Assembly (NCBI RefSeq): GCF_030848495.1
Contig: NZ_JAVDDT010000002.1
Span: 372,001-436,000, forward strand
Length of the DNA: 64,000 nt
Direction: 5' to 3'
Origin: Natronospira bacteriovora
Lineage (GTDB): Bacteria; Pseudomonadota; Gammaproteobacteria; Natronospirales; Natronospiraceae
The translations under genes and the position numbers were made by a program. This document shows, piece by piece, positions 9,887 to 19,994 of this stretch. The notes under the pieces were generated by a model. It searched no databases. It was not told the DNA's origin and saw nothing but the letters and a program-made list of their open reading frames with translations. The first letter of the stretch is position 1; the number at the start of each line of letters is the position of its first letter.

Positions 9887-11839
9887 ATGGAAAACGTCTA
9901 TCTGACAATCGTGCTCGCGCCGCTGATCGCCGCCATCATCGCGGGATTCTTTGGCCGCAAGATAGGTACCGCGGGTGCCCATTGGGTCACCATCATTGGC
10001 GTGGGCATTGCCTTCCTGCTGTCGCTGCGAGTCTTCTATGACCAGTGGCTGGGTGGGGCGGACGTTTTCAACGGCTCCGTCTATACCTGGATGGTGAGCG
10101 AAGGGGTTCGCTTTGAGGTGGGCTTCCTGATTGACCGCCTCTCGTCCATGATGATGTTGGTGGTGACCTTTGTCTCGCTGATGGTTCATATCTACACCAT
10201 CGGCTACATGAAGGGCGACCCCGGCTATCAGCGTTTCTTCGCCTACATCTCGCTGTTCACCTTCGCCATGCTCATGCTGGTGATGGCCAACAACTTTCTC
10301 CAGCTCTTCTTTGGCTGGGAAGCGGTGGGCCTGGTGTCCTATCTCCTGATCGGCTTCTGGTACAAGCGCCCCAGCGCGACCCATGCCAACCTCAAGGCCT
10401 TCCTGGTCAACCGGGTGGGTGACTTTGGTTTCCTGCTGGGTATTGCCGCGATCTTTCTGTTCTTCAACAGCATGGATTATTCGGAAGTCTTTGCCGCGGC
10501 TCCGGGCGTGGAAGGACAGACCATGTCCATCATGGGTGGTTGGGAATGGTCGGTGATGACCGTGATCTGCATCCTGTTGTTCATTGGTGCAATGGGTAAA
10601 TCCGCCCAGGTACCACTGCACGTCTGGCTGCCGGATTCCATGGAAGGTCCGACCCCGATCTCCGCGCTGATTCATGCCGCCACCATGGTGACCGCCGGTA
10701 TCTACATGGTTGCCCGCATGTCGCCGCTATTCGAACTGTCTGTCACGGCGCTGAGTGTGGTACTGATCATCGGTGCCGTCACCGCCCTGTTCATGGGCCT
10801 GCTGGGCCTGGTGCAGCATGACATCAAGCGAGTAGTCGCCTATTCAACACTCTCTCAACTCGGTTACATGACCGTCGCATTGGGGGTGTCGGCTTACGCC
10901 GCTGGTGTCTTCCACCTCATGACCCACGCCTTCTTCAAGGCTCTGCTTTTCCTGGCGGCTGGGTCGGTCATCATCGGCATGCACCATATTCAGGACATGC
11001 GCCAGATGGGCGGTCTGCGCAAGTACATGCCGATTACCTACTGGACGTGTCTGTTGGGTGCCCTGGCGCTGATTGGCTTCCCGGGCTTCTCCGGCTTCTT
11101 CTCCAAGGACGGCATCATCGAGGCAGTCGCGTTGTCGGAGATTCCCGGTGCTACCTTTGCTTACTGGGCCGTTCTCCTGGGGGTGTTCGTCACCGCGCTC
11201 TATACCTTCCGTATGTTCTTCCTCACCTTCCACGGTGAAGAACGCATGGATGAGCATACAAAGCACGATCTCAAGGAAAGCCCCTGGGTGGTCACCGTGC
11301 CGCTGATTCTGCTGGCAATTCCCTCTGTCATAATCGGTGCGCCCTTCGTGAACTCCATGCTGCTGGGCGATTTCTTTGCCGACAGTATCCACGTGGCCGC
11401 CGAACGCGACGTGCTGGGCATGCTGGGTGACAAATATGATGGCGCCATGGCGCTGCTGATGCATGGGCTGGTTGCGCCTCCGGTTTATCTGGCGGCCGCC
11501 GGCGTGATTCTGGCCTGGTTCCTCTGGCTCAAGCGTCCGGACATCCCGGAGATGCTCGCCAGGCGTTTCTCAGGTATCCATCGCTTGTTGGAAAACAAGT
11601 ACTACTTTGACGACCTGAACGAGAGAGTGCTGGCACCGGCCAGCCGTGGTCTGGGCCGCCTGTTCTGGCAGGTGGGTGATGTGCGCATCATCGATGGCGG
11701 CATCGTCAACGGCTCAGCCCGTCTTGTTGGCTGGTTCTCGGGCGTGGCCCGCCGGGTTCAGACCGGGTTCCTCTACCACTATGCGTTCGCCATGGTTATC
11801 GGCCTGACGGCTATGGTTGCCTGGCTGGTCCTGCGTTGA
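9887..11839 (+). CDS. nuoL: NADH-quinone oxidoreductase subunit L
   Basis: NuoL is the distal antiporter-like proton-pumping subunit. The protein has 650 residues with many hydrophobic helices, plus the C-terminal part that forms the long lateral helix along the membrane arm and a last anchoring helix (YHYAFAMVIGLTAMVAWLVL). The conserved core around GWEAVGLVSYLLIGFW (the glutamate of the proton path), GKSAQVPLHVWLPDSMEGPTP (the lysine) and AYSTLSQLGYM is intact. It stands between nuoK and nuoM in the standard order. Confidence 0.97.
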   Translation: MENVYLTIVLAPLIAAIIAGFFGRKIGTAGAHWVTIIGVGIAFLLSLRVFYDQWLGGADVFNGSVYTWMVSEGVRFEVGFLIDRLSSMMMLVVTFVSLMVHIYTIGYMKGDPGYQRFFAYISLFTFAMLMLVMANNFLQLFFGWEAVGLVSYLLIGFWYKRPSATHANLKAFLVNRVGDFGFLLGIAAIFLFFNSMDYSEVFAAAPGVEGQTMSIMGGWEWSVMTVICILLFIGAMGKSAQVPLHVWLPDSMEGPTPISALIHAATMVTAGIYMVARMSPLFELSVTALSVVLIIGAVTALFMGLLGLVQHDIKRVVAYSTLSQLGYMTVALGVSAYAAGVFHLMTHAFFKALLFLAAGSVIIGMHHIQDMRQMGGLRKYMPITYWTCLLGALALIGFPGFSGFFSKDGIIEAVALSEIPGATFAYWAVLLGVFVTALYTFRMFFLTFHGEERMDEHTKHDLKESPWVVTVPLILLAIPSVIIGAPFVNSMLLGDFFADSIHVAAERDVLGMLGDKYDGAMALLMHGLVAPPVYLAAAGVILAWFLWLKRPDIPEMLARRFSGIHRLLENKYYFDDLNERVLAPASRGLGRLFWQVGDVRIIDGGIVNGSARLVGWFSGVARRVQTGFLYHYAFAMVIGLTAMVAWLVLR

Positions 11840-11865
11840 TCGGACGATAAAGGGAAAGCAAAGCA

Positions 11866-13380
11866 ATGTTTGAAACCCTGCCACTGCTCAGTCTCCTGAT
11901 CTGGCTGCCGATCTTCGGCGGGATTGCCGTGCTTGTCGCGGATCGTCTCGGCCTCGGGGAAGCCCGCTGGTGGGCGCTGGGTATTTCTTCGCTCGTGTTC
12001 GTTTTGAGCATCCCCTTGTGGACCGGTTTCGATACCACCACCGCTGCCATGCAGTTCGAGGAGCGGGTGCCGTGGATCGAGGCGTTGGGTGCCTATTACC
12101 ATCTGGGCGTGGATGGCCTGTCCATGCCCATGATTCTGCTTACCACGTTCATGACCGTGCTGGTGGTGATTGCCGGCTGGGTGGTCATTCAGTATCGGCC
12201 GGCGCAATACTTTGCCGCCTTCCTGTTCCTGGAGGGCTTCACCATCGGCGTATTCTCGGCGCTGGATGTGGTGTTGTTCTATGTGTTCTGGGAAGCGCTG
12301 CTGATCCCGATGTTCATCATCATCGGTATCTGGGGTGGCGATAACCGGGTATATGCCACCATCAAGTTCTTCCTCTACACCTTCTTCGGCTCGGTCTTCA
12401 TGCTGGTCTCGTTCATCTATCTGTATGTTCAGACTGGCAGCACAGCGGTGCTTGATTTCCACATGGCACCCCTGGGGATGACCGAGCAGCTGCTGATCTT
12501 CATCGCCTTCATGCTGGCCTTTGCCGTCAAGGTACCCATGTGGCCGGTGCATACCTGGCTCCCGGACGCCCACGTTCAGGCCCCCACCGGTGGTTCGGTG
12601 ATTCTGGCGGCCATCCTGCTGAAGCTGGGTGCCTACGGCTTCCTGCGTTTCAGTCTGCCCATCACGCCTGATGCCAGTAATGAGTTGGCCTGGTTCGTGG
12701 TGGTGTTGTCGTTGATTGCGGTTGCCTACATCGGTTTCGTGGCGCTGGTTCAGTCCGACATGAAGAAGCTGATTGCCTATTCGTCCATTGCCCACATGGG
12801 CTTTGCGACGCTCGGTTTCTTTGTCGGTTTCCTGATTCTTGCCGCGACGGGTGATGATGCCGGTGCCGCCTTCGGGATGCAGGGCGGTATTGTGCAGATG
12901 GTCTCTCATGGCTTCATCTCCGGTGCGCTCTTCCTCTGTGTTGGCGTGATGTACGACCGGGTTCACAGCCGGGAAATCGGTGATTATGGCGGTGTCATCA
13001 ACAAAATGCCCATCTTTGCCGCCTTCATGGTGCTGTTTGCCATGGCCAATGCCGGGCTCCCGGGTACTTCCGGTTTCGTGGGCGAGTTCATGGTGATTCT
13101 GGCCAGCTTCCGGGCGGATTTCTGGATTGCCTTCATCGCTGCGCTGACGCTGATTCTGGGGGCGGCCTACACCTTGTGGATGGTCAAGCGGGTGATGTTC
13201 GGTGAGGTGGCCAACGAGAAAGTGGCGTCGCTGAGCGATATCAACCGTCGGGAAATTCTTCTGCTTGCCGCACTGGCGGTGCCGACGCTGTTGTTGGGTG
13301 TCTGGCCGTCGCCCCTTATCGACGTGATTGCGCCGAGCGTGGAAGCCCTGGTTGAACACATGATGCAGAGCAAGCTCTGA
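11866..13380 (+). CDS. nuoM: NADH-quinone oxidoreductase subunit M
   Basis: NuoM is the middle antiporter-like proton-pumping subunit. The protein has 504 residues and about 14 hydrophobic helices. Characteristic segments are FYVFWEALLIPMFIIIGIWG (conserved glutamate), AFAVKVPMWPVHTWLPDAHV (conserved lysine) and AYSSIAHMGF. It starts 26 bases after nuoL, with a GGGAAAG ribosome site. An 89-base gap without a recognised gene separates it from nuoN; that gap holds only a weak ACGGC/GCCGT hairpin. Confidence 0.97.
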   Translation: MFETLPLLSLLIWLPIFGGIAVLVADRLGLGEARWWALGISSLVFVLSIPLWTGFDTTTAAMQFEERVPWIEALGAYYHLGVDGLSMPMILLTTFMTVLVVIAGWVVIQYRPAQYFAAFLFLEGFTIGVFSALDVVLFYVFWEALLIPMFIIIGIWGGDNRVYATIKFFLYTFFGSVFMLVSFIYLYVQTGSTAVLDFHMAPLGMTEQLLIFIAFMLAFAVKVPMWPVHTWLPDAHVQAPTGGSVILAAILLKLGAYGFLRFSLPITPDASNELAWFVVVLSLIAVAYIGFVALVQSDMKKLIAYSSIAHMGFATLGFFVGFLILAATGDDAGAAFGMQGGIVQMVSHGFISGALFLCVGVMYDRVHSREIGDYGGVINKMPIFAAFMVLFAMANAGLPGTSGFVGEFMVILASFRADFWIAFIAALTLILGAAYTLWMVKRVMFGEVANEKVASLSDINRREILLLAALAVPTLLLGVWPSPLIDVIAPSVEALVEHMMQSKL

Positions 13381-13469
13381 GGGTAGTCACCACCCCCAGT
13401 GGCCAATGATTGTTTCGCGACGGCATTGACAATCGCCGTTGAGACGAGTTTCAGGAGTCTGAGAAGACA

Positions 13470-14906
13470 ATGAACTTCGAGATACCTCAGTTTACGCCGG
13501 TCATTCCGGAAATGTTCATCGCAGGGATGGCGTGCCTGATCCTGCTGGTGGACCTCTACCTGTCTGATCGTAACCGCGTGGTGACCCACTGGTTGACCCT
13601 GGCGACTCTGGCAGGTGGTGCCTTGCTGACCTGGCGCATCATGGGAGATTCGGCCACCTTCACCTTTGGTGGCATGTTTATCGGCGATCAGCTGGCACAT
13701 ACCCTGAAGCTTTTCCTGTACCTGGTGGTTGGCGTCGTGCTGGTGTACTCCCGTGGATACCTTCAGGATCGGGATATGTTCAAGGGTGAGTACTACCTGC
13801 TCAGCCTGACGGCACTTCTCGGCATGATGATCATCGTCAGCGGTCATAATCTCCTTGTGCTGTACCTCGGTCTTGAACTGCTGTCGTTGTCCCTGTACGC
13901 CATGGTGGCGTTCAACCGTGAAAATGCCAATGCCGCGGAAGCGGCCATGAAATATTTCGTCCTGGGCGCCATTGCCTCCGGTGTTCTTCTCTATGGCATG
14001 TCCATTATCTACGGCGTCACGGGTTCTCTGGATGTGGCGGAGATTGCCGCCTATGTCTCCTCGGCGGAACTGTCTCACATCGGCCTGGCACTGGGTCTGA
14101 GTTTCATTCTGGTTGGTCTGGCATTCAAGATTGGTGCCGTGCCATTCCATATGTGGATTCCGGATGTCTATCATGGTGCCCCTACGGCGGTGACGCTGTT
14201 TGTGGGCGCGGCACCCAAGATCGCTGCATTTGCCCTGTTCATGCGGCTGCTGGCTGACGGCATGGGAGGGTTCCACGAAGCCTGGCAGGGCATGCTGATT
14301 GTGCTGGCCATCCTGTCAATGGCCGTGGGTAGTTTCCTGGCCATTGCCCAGACCAATATCAAGCGCATGCTGGCCTATTCAACCATTACCCATATGGGAT
14401 TCATCCTGATGGGCATCATGGCCGGTACCAGCCTCGGTTATCAGTCCGCCATGTTCTATACCCTGGTCTATGTGCTCATGGCCTCCGGTGCCTTCGGCAT
14501 GATCATTCTCATGAGTCGCAAGGGCTATGAGGCGGAAAACATCAGTGATTTTCAGGGTCTGAACGATCGCAGTCCCTGGTTTGCGGCCTGCATGGGCATG
14601 CTCATGTTTGGCATGGCAGGTGTGCCGCCGCTGGCAGGCTTCCACGCCAAGCTGTCGGTCATCAACGCGGCCATTGATGCTGGCTGGGTGTGGGTGGCCG
14701 TGGCCGCCGTTATCTTCGCGATCATCAGCGCTTTTTATTATCTGCGGGTGGTCAAGGTGATGTATTTCGACAAGCCCGAGGTGGACGAGGTGCCCAGTGG
14801 CAGCCTCGGTTTGCGGGCCCTGCTGAGTGTGAACGCCCTGACTGTTCTGGCTCTGGGCATGTTCCCGGGCCTGCTGATGGCGGTTTGCGTGCAGGCCTTC
14901 GCCTGA
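13470..14906 (+). CDS. nuoN: NADH-quinone oxidoreductase subunit N
   Basis: NuoN is the third antiporter-like subunit, next to NuoK and NuoJ, and the last gene of the operon. The protein has 478 residues. Conserved features are LYLGLELLSLSLYAMVAF (the glutamate of the proton path), GLAFKIGAVPFHMWIPDVYHGAPT and the LAYSTITHMGFILMG helix. AGGAG lies about 10 bases before the ATG. After the stop is a stem (TGGCCGG/CCGGTCA, 14915-14937) without a following T run, then the promoter of the initiator tRNA. Confidence 0.97.
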   Translation: MNFEIPQFTPVIPEMFIAGMACLILLVDLYLSDRNRVVTHWLTLATLAGGALLTWRIMGDSATFTFGGMFIGDQLAHTLKLFLYLVVGVVLVYSRGYLQDRDMFKGEYYLLSLTALLGMMIIVSGHNLLVLYLGLELLSLSLYAMVAFNRENANAAEAAMKYFVLGAIASGVLLYGMSIIYGVTGSLDVAEIAAYVSSAELSHIGLALGLSFILVGLAFKIGAVPFHMWIPDVYHGAPTAVTLFVGAAPKIAAFALFMRLLADGMGGFHEAWQGMLIVLAILSMAVGSFLAIAQTNIKRMLAYSTITHMGFILMGIMAGTSLGYQSAMFYTLVYVLMASGAFGMIILMSRKGYEAENISDFQGLNDRSPWFAACMGMLMFGMAGVPPLAGFHAKLSVINAAIDAGWVWVAVAAVIFAIISAFYYLRVVKVMYFDKPEVDEVPSGSLGLRALLSVNALTVLALGMFPGLLMAVCVQAFA

Positions 14907-14992
14907 GGCGTCGTCTGGCCGGGAACTTTTTCCGGTCATGATGCTCTTATCGGTGTCCGGGCAGGGGAGACCAGATCTTCTTGCCTGGGGGC

Positions 14993-15021
14993 TTGAAAAA
15001 AAGGCGCCATGGGAATAGAAT
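14993..15021 (+). promoter_or_regulatory. Sigma-70 promoter of the initiator tRNA operon
   Basis: TTGAAA (14993-14998) and TAGAAT (15016-15021) are separated by exactly 17 bases. Transcription would start near 15028, a few bases before the tRNA. This is the best sigma-70-type promoter seen in the window and fits a strongly expressed stable RNA. GC-rich bases between the -10 box and the start would allow growth-rate or stringent control, which is inference. Confidence 0.75.
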
Positions 15022-15035
15022 GGCGTCTTGCCGGA

Positions 15036-15112
15036 TGCGGGGTGGAGCAGTCTGGCAGCTCGTCGGGCTCATAACCCGAAGGTCGCAGGTTCAAATCCTG
15101 CCCCCGCTACCA
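15036..15112 (+). tRNA. metY: Initiator tRNA-fMet (anticodon CAU)
   Basis: The 77-base gene folds as a full cloverleaf and encodes its CCA end. The anticodon is CAU, and the anticodon stem ends in three consecutive G-C pairs (GGG...CCC around CTCATAA), the mark of initiators. Acceptor position 1 (T, 15036) faces T at position 72, so there is no Watson-Crick pair there, again as in initiators, where the mismatch permits formylation. E. coli has C1/A72, so the U/U mismatch differs in detail. It precedes rimP-nusA-infB, as metY does in E. coli. Confidence 0.95.
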
Positions 15113-15123
15113 CTTTCGATGAG

Positions 15124-15146
15124 AAAGGCCCCTATGGGGCCTTTTT
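15124..15146 (+). terminator. Terminator after the initiator tRNA
   Basis: AAAGGCCCC (15124-15132) and GGGGCCTTT (15136-15144) form a 9-bp stem with a 3-base loop, followed by TT and a short pyrimidine stretch. It lies 12 bases after the CCA end. It should stop or attenuate much of the tRNA transcript before rimP; some read-through would feed the downstream operon. Confidence 0.8.
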
Positions 15147-15165
15147 CGTTACCGGCGGCTCGGCC

Positions 15166-15245
15166 GGTTTCCCGCGGGAAGCCGGATCGGGACGCCCGGC
15201 TTTCGGGCCGGGGTTCCGTACAGTCTGGGCTTCCCACGGGAAGCC
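15166..15245 (+). repeat. Two copies of a palindromic element before rimP
   Basis: Two near-identical 18-base palindromes lie at 15166-15183 and 15228-15245. Each reads GGYTTCCC, two bases, GGGAAGCC. The second copy is a perfect palindrome and the first has one G/T pair. The 44 bases between them contain another GC-rich inverted repeat (CCGGC...GCCGG). They stand between two terminators, so they may be RNA processing or attenuation structures; function is inferred. Confidence 0.6.
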
Positions 15246-15252
15246 AATGCTG

Positions 15253-15275
15253 AAGGGCCGTCTGGCCCTTTTTTT
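15253..15275 (+). terminator. Second terminator, just upstream of rimP
   Basis: AAGGGCC (15253-15259) and GGCCCTT (15264-15270) form a 7-bp stem with a 4-base loop, followed directly by five more T (15271-15275). The rimP start lies only 24 bases further on, so the operon must be read through this site or be transcribed from a promoter that I cannot place. Confidence 0.8.
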
Positions 15276-15298
15276 GTACATGAAATTTGCAGGCGCGA

Positions 15299-15733
15299 AT
15301 GAAGGAAGAACTGTTCAAACTGCTGGAGCCGTCGATCAATGCCATGGGTTTTGATCTGATTGAGCTCGAGTACTCGGCCGGCGGTGAATTGCTGCGGCTG
15401 TACATCGACATTGACCGTGGCGTGACGGTGGATGACTGCGAAGCGGTCAGCCGTCAGGTCAGCGGCATTCTGGACGTGGAAGACCCGATTCCGGGGCAAT
15501 ACACCCTGGAAATTTCTTCCCCGGGCATCGATCGCCCACTGCGAACCCTGGCGCATTTTGCCCATTTCACCGGCGAGCGCGCCAAGGTGCAGATGGATGC
15601 GCCCATTCAGGGGCGCCGCCGCTTCAAGGGTGAATTGCTCGGTGTGGAAGATGACCGAATCCTCATGAATGTGGATGGCAAGCAGGTAGAGCTGCCGTTC
15701 GAACGAATCGAGAAAGCACGACTCGCTCCCTGA
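15299..15733 (+). CDS. rimP: Ribosome maturation factor RimP
   Basis: RimP helps assemble the 30S ribosomal subunit. From the ATG at 15299 it has 144 residues; a TTG at 15287 would add four. The conserved ELVEL-like segment is seen as [21 protein letters not shown], and [23 protein letters not shown] is the family hallmark. The C-terminal half is the small SH3-like domain. It is the first protein gene of the rimP-nusA-infB-rbfA-truB order that is conserved in gammaproteobacteria. Confidence 0.95.
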   Translation: MKEELFKLLEPSINAMGFDLIELEYSAGGELLRLYIDIDRGVTVDDCEAVSRQVSGILDVEDPIPGQYTLEISSPGIDRPLRTLAHFAHFTGERAKVQMDAPIQGRRRFKGELLGVEDDRILMNVDGKQVELPFERIEKARLAP

Positions 15734-15765
15734 GAGCGATCATCCAAAGAATGGAGACTGGGACA

Positions 15766-17280
15766 ATGAATAGAGAAGTCCTGCTGGTGGCTGAAGCCGT
15801 GTCCAACGAGAAAGGCGTGGACAAGGAAGTCATCTTTGAAGCCATTGAGGCCGCGTTGGCTTCCGCGACCCGCAAGCGTCACGGCGGCGAGATTGACGCA
15901 CGGGTCAGCATCAATCGTGCTGATGGCTCCTATGAGACTTTCCGGCGTTGGCTCGTCCTTGAAGACGAGGAAGAGATGGAGAATCCGGAAAAGGAAATCC
16001 TTCTCAGCGACGCACGTGAGCAGTATGGCGACGATGTGGCCGCCGGTTCCTATGTGGAAGAGCCGCTCGAGAACGTGGAGTTCGGTCGAATCGCCGCCCA
16101 GACGGCGAAACAGGTGATCGTTCAGAAGGTTCGTGAAGCGGAACGCGCCCAGGTTGTGGATGCCTTCCAGGATCGCGTTGGCGAGCTGCTGACCGGTCAG
16201 GTCAAGCGTGTCGAGCGAGGGAACGTCTGGATCGATCTCGGGGGCAATGCCGAAGGGTTCATTCCCCGCGAGGAAATGATTCCCCGGGAAGCTGTTCGCC
16301 CGGGGGACCGGGTTCGCGGTTATCTCAAGGAAGTGCGCTCTGAACAACGCGGTCCCCAGCTCTTCATCAGCCGCAGCGCGCCGGAATTCCTGATCAAGCT
16401 GTTCGAGCTGGAGGTTCCCGAGATTGGCCAGGGCCTGATCGACATCATGGGAGCGGCCCGCGACCCCGGGCTGCGTGCCAAGATCGCCGTGCGCAGCAAT
16501 GATGCCCGAATTGACCCGGTGGGTGCTTGTGTGGGCATGCGTGGCTCGCGCGTTCAGGCGGTCTCCAATGAACTGGCCGGTGAGCGCATCGATATCATCG
16601 TTTGGGATGACAATCCGGCGCAGTTTGTGGTTAACGCCATGTCTCCGGCCGAGGTGTTGTCCATTGTCATGGACGAGGATGCCGGCAGCATGGACATTGC
16701 GGTCGACGAGGAACAGCTCTCCCAGGCCATTGGCCGAGGTGGTCAGAACGTTCGCCTGGCCAGTCAGCTCAGTGGCTGGGAGCTCAACGTCATGACGGAG
16801 AGCCAGGCGACCGAGAAGAGTGAGTCGGAAGCTCGGAGCATTCAGGAAAGCTTCATGAAGCAGCTGGATGTGGACGAGGAGGTTGCCATGATTCTGGTGC
16901 AGGAAGGTTTCTCCAGTATCGAAGAGATCGCCTACGTGCCAGCCAGTGAGCTGCTGGAAGTGGAAGAGTTTGACGAGGACGTGGTGGATGAGCTTCGCGG
17001 TCGTGCCCGCGATGTCCTGCTGACCCAGGCCATTGCCGGCGGTGGTGATGACAAGCAGCCGGCCGAGGATCTGCTCAACATGAAGGGCATGGACGAAGCT
17101 TTGGCCCATCGTCTGGCCGAGAAGGGCATCATCACCATGGATGATCTGGCTGAACAGGCCGTTGACGACATCATGGACGTGGAAGGCCTGGACGAGAAGA
17201 AGGCGGCGGACCTGATCATGGAAGCTCGCGCGCCGTGGTTTGCGGAACAGGACGGTGAGGAGGAACAGCCCCGGAGCTGA
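15766..17280 (+). CDS. nusA: Transcription termination/antitermination factor NusA
   Basis: NusA binds RNA polymerase and nascent RNA and controls pausing, termination and antitermination. The protein has 504 residues from the ATG at 15766 ([16 protein letters not shown], the typical start). The codon at 15751 would add five residues. Domains in order are an N-terminal polymerase-binding part (about 1-125), an S1 domain (about 135-200), two KH domains (about 200-345; [12 protein letters not shown] and [12 protein letters not shown]) and two acidic C-terminal repeats (about 360-430 and 435-500). The second repeat set is typical of gammaproteobacteria. Confidence 0.97.
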   Translation: MNREVLLVAEAVSNEKGVDKEVIFEAIEAALASATRKRHGGEIDARVSINRADGSYETFRRWLVLEDEEEMENPEKEILLSDAREQYGDDVAAGSYVEEPLENVEFGRIAAQTAKQVIVQKVREAERAQVVDAFQDRVGELLTGQVKRVERGNVWIDLGGNAEGFIPREEMIPREAVRPGDRVRGYLKEVRSEQRGPQLFISRSAPEFLIKLFELEVPEIGQGLIDIMGAARDPGLRAKIAVRSNDARIDPVGACVGMRGSRVQAVSNELAGERIDIIVWDDNPAQFVVNAMSPAEVLSIVMDEDAGSMDIAVDEEQLSQAIGRGGQNVRLASQLSGWELNVMTESQATEKSESEARSIQESFMKQLDVDEEVAMILVQEGFSSIEEIAYVPASELLEVEEFDEDVVDELRGRARDVLLTQAIAGGGDDKQPAEDLLNMKGMDEALAHRLAEKGIITMDDLAEQAVDDIMDVEGLDEKKAADLIMEARAPWFAEQDGEEEQPRS

Positions 17281-17371
17281 CGCTCTGTAACCGATTCGTC
17301 CCGCGCCCCGCGCAGCGGGTACACGTGCCGGGCTGGTACCGGCCGGAATGAAAGACGAGGAGCTTTGCCGT

Positions 17372-19981
17372 ATGGCGGAAGTGACCGTTAAGGAATTTGC
17401 AGAAACCGTGGGTGTCCCCGTTGAACGCCTGCTCACCCAGTTGAGCGAGGCCGGTATCGACGTGACGGACCCGGATGGAACCATCAATGACGAGCAGAAG
17501 CTGGAGCTTCTTGCCTATCTGCGTCGCGGAAAGAGTGCGGGCAGTGAGGAAGAAGGTGGCCCCAGCCGCATTACCCTGCGTCGTCGCTCCCGCAGTGAGT
17601 TGCGTACCGCTGGCAGTCAGGGTCGTGCCAAGACCGTGAATGTGGAAGTCCGGCGCAAGCGAACTTACGTGAAGCGGAGTGACATCCTGGAGCAGGAAAA
17701 GAAGCGTCAGGAAGAAGAGCAGGCCCGTCTGGATGCCGAGCGCCAGGCGCGCGAGGAAGTTGAGCGCAAGCAGCGCGAAGAAGAGGAAGCGGCTCGCAAG
17801 GCGCAGGAAGCCGAAGCGGCGCGCGCCGAGGAAGAAGCGGCGGCGGAGGCCGAGGCATCCGTGGAAGCGCCTGGGGAAGCGGAAGCTGCGGTTGCTGCTG
17901 CGGAAGAAGTGGCCGAGGCTGAAGCCGAGGAGTCTGCGGAGGAAGAAGCGGACGATGAAGCGCGCGCTGAAGCCGAGCGAGAGCGTGCCGCAGAAGAAGA
18001 GCGTCGACGTGCAGAGCAGGAAGCGCGTCGTCAGGAAGAAGAAGACGAGAAGCGCCAGCGAGCCCAGGCCGCGAAGGCCAAGCCGAAGAAAGGTCAGAAA
18101 GCCGGTCGGCAGGAGCTGCATGTGGCGCGTGACAAGCAGGGTCGCCGTAAGTCACAGGCGGGTCGCCCCAGTCGTGCTGCCGCCAGTGGTGGTGGCCGTC
18201 ACGGCTTCGAGCGTCCGGCCGGCCCGGTGATTCGTGAAGTGGTGGTGCCCGAGTCCATTACCGTGGGTGATCTGGCTCAGCGCATGGCCATCAAGGCCAA
18301 TGAAGTCATCAAGGTGATGATGAAGATGGGCGTGATGGCCACCATCAACCAGTCCATTGACCAGGAAACCGCCGCCCTTGTGGTTGAGGAAATGGGCCAC
18401 AAGGTGAAGCTTCAGAAGGAGAACGAGCTGGAAGAACGGGTCATGGAAGTGCCCATGGAGGGCGAGGAAGTGCAGCGTGCGCCAGTCGTGACCGTGATGG
18501 GGCATGTGGATCACGGCAAGACCTCCCTGCTGGATCATATTCGCCGCGCCAAGGTGGCCGCTGGCGAGGCCGGGGGCATTACCCAGCATATCGGTGCCTA
18601 CCATGTTGACACCGATTCCGGCATGGTCACGTTCCTGGATACACCGGGCCACGCGGCGTTCACGGCCATGCGTGCCCGTGGTGCCAAGCTGACCGATATC
18701 GTGGTGCTGGTGGTGGCCGCCGATGACGGGGTCATGCCCCAGACCATCGAGGCCGTGCAGCATGCCAAGGCGGCCGGGACGCCCATCGTGGTGGCGGTGA
18801 ACAAGATCGACAAGCCAGAGGCGGATCCCGATCGGGTCAAGAATGAGCTTTCCCAGCATGAAGTGATTCCGGAAGAGTGGGGTGGTGATACCCAGTTCGT
18901 GCATGTCTCCGCCCATACGGGTGAAGGAATCGATACACTGCTGGAATCGCTGGCCTTGCAGGCGGAAGTGATGGAGCTCAAGGCCATCGACAGTGGCGTG
19001 GCCCATGGTGTGGTCATTGAATCCAAGCTGGAGAAGGGCCGTGGCCCGGTGGCCACCGTGCTGGTGCAGCATGGCAAGCTGAAGCAGGGTGAAATTCTGC
19101 TGGCCGGTCGCGAATACGGCCGTGTTCGTGCCATGTTCGATGAAACCGGGAAAGAAGTGAAAGAAGCCGGTCCGTCCATTCCCGTCGAGGTGCTGGGTCT
19201 TTCCGGTGTTCCCGAAGCCGGTGATGACGTGGTGGTGGTCGAGAACGAGCGCAAGGCTCGCGAGGTGGCCGAATTCCGCCAGAGCAAGCAGCGTGATGCC
19301 AAGCTGGCCCGCCAGCAGGCCGCCAAGCTGGACGAAATGTTCCAGCAGATGGGGGACGGCGCGAATGTGGGTATTCTGAATGTCATGCTCAAGGCTGACG
19401 TGCAGGGTAGTGCGGAAGCGCTATCCGAATCACTGCAGAAGCTGTCCACCGATGAAGTGAAAGTGAAGATCGTTGCCACGGGGATCGGCGGGATTACCGA
19501 GTCCGACGTGAACCTGGCAGCGGCGTCGGATGCGGTCATCATCGGCTTCAACGTGCGTGCCGATGGTTCCGCCAAGCGCCAGGTCAGCGAAACCGGCGTG
19601 GATCTGCGTTACTACAGCGTGATCTACGAGGCCATCGACGACGTCAAGGCAGCCTTGTCCGGCATGCTGTCGCCGGAGCTTCGCGAGGAGATCGTGGGTC
19701 TTGCCGAGGTCAAGGATGTTTTCCGTTCACCGAAGTTCGGCAACATTGCCGGCTGCCTGGTAGTGGATGGCAGTGTGAAACGCAACAATCCCATCCGCGT
19801 GCTGCGGGATAACGTGGTCATCTACGAGGGCGAGCTGGAATCCCTGCGCCGATTCAAGGATGACGTCAACGAAGTCCGTGCCGGTACCGAGTGCGGCATT
19901 GGTGTGCGTGACTACAATGACGTGAAGGCAGGTGACCAGATCGAATGCTACGAACGCCACGAAGTGGAACGCAGCCTCTGA
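17372..19981 (+). CDS. infB: Translation initiation factor IF-2
   Basis: IF-2 is the GTPase that brings initiator tRNA to the 30S subunit. The protein has 869 residues from the ATG at 17372, with GAGGAG upstream; a codon at 17348 would add eight. It has an N-terminal IF2N domain (1-50), a long highly charged Glu/Ala/Arg/Lys linker (about 95-250), a second IF2N domain, and the G domain with GHVDHGKTS near residue 377, LDTPGHAAF and NKID. The rest is the beta-barrel and fMet-tRNA-binding part. The linker is low-complexity, and long shadow frames on both strands come from it. Confidence 0.97.
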   Translation: MAEVTVKEFAETVGVPVERLLTQLSEAGIDVTDPDGTINDEQKLELLAYLRRGKSAGSEEEGGPSRITLRRRSRSELRTAGSQGRAKTVNVEVRRKRTYVKRSDILEQEKKRQEEEQARLDAERQAREEVERKQREEEEAARKAQEAEAARAEEEAAAEAEASVEAPGEAEAAVAAAEEVAEAEAEESAEEEADDEARAEAERERAAEEERRRAEQEARRQEEEDEKRQRAQAAKAKPKKGQKAGRQELHVARDKQGRRKSQAGRPSRAAASGGGRHGFERPAGPVIREVVVPESITVGDLAQRMAIKANEVIKVMMKMGVMATINQSIDQETAALVVEEMGHKVKLQKENELEERVMEVPMEGEEVQRAPVVTVMGHVDHGKTSLLDHIRRAKVAAGEAGGITQHIGAYHVDTDSGMVTFLDTPGHAAFTAMRARGAKLTDIVVLVVAADDGVMPQTIEAVQHAKAAGTPIVVAVNKIDKPEADPDRVKNELSQHEVIPEEWGGDTQFVHVSAHTGEGIDTLLESLALQAEVMELKAIDSGVAHGVVIESKLEKGRGPVATVLVQHGKLKQGEILLAGREYGRVRAMFDETGKEVKEAGPSIPVEVLGLSGVPEAGDDVVVVENERKAREVAEFRQSKQRDAKLARQQAAKLDEMFQQMGDGANVGILNVMLKADVQGSAEALSESLQKLSTDEVKVKIVATGIGGITESDVNLAAASDAVIIGFNVRADGSAKRQVSETGVDLRYYSVIYEAIDDVKAALSGMLSPELREEIVGLAEVKDVFRSPKFGNIAGCLVVDGSVKRNNPIRVLRDNVVIYEGELESLRRFKDDVNEVRAGTECGIGVRDYNDVKAGDQIECYERHEVERSL

Positions 19982-19994
19982 GCCGGGAGGAGTG

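Noticed and set aside
11779-13359. A 526-codon minus-strand open frame rich in His, Gln and Glu
   Set aside because: It is antisense to nuoM. The composition is that expected from reading hydrophobic membrane codons backwards.
13167-14276. A 369-codon minus-strand open frame
   Set aside because: It is antisense to nuoM and nuoN, spans their gap and has the same artefact composition.
15607-17487. A 626-codon minus-strand open frame
   Set aside because: It is antisense to rimP, nusA and infB, all of which are clearly coding in conserved order.
17216-18155. Leu/Phe- or Pro/Arg-rich minus-strand frames
   Set aside because: They mirror the Glu/Ala/Lys-rich linker of IF-2 and are low-complexity by-products.
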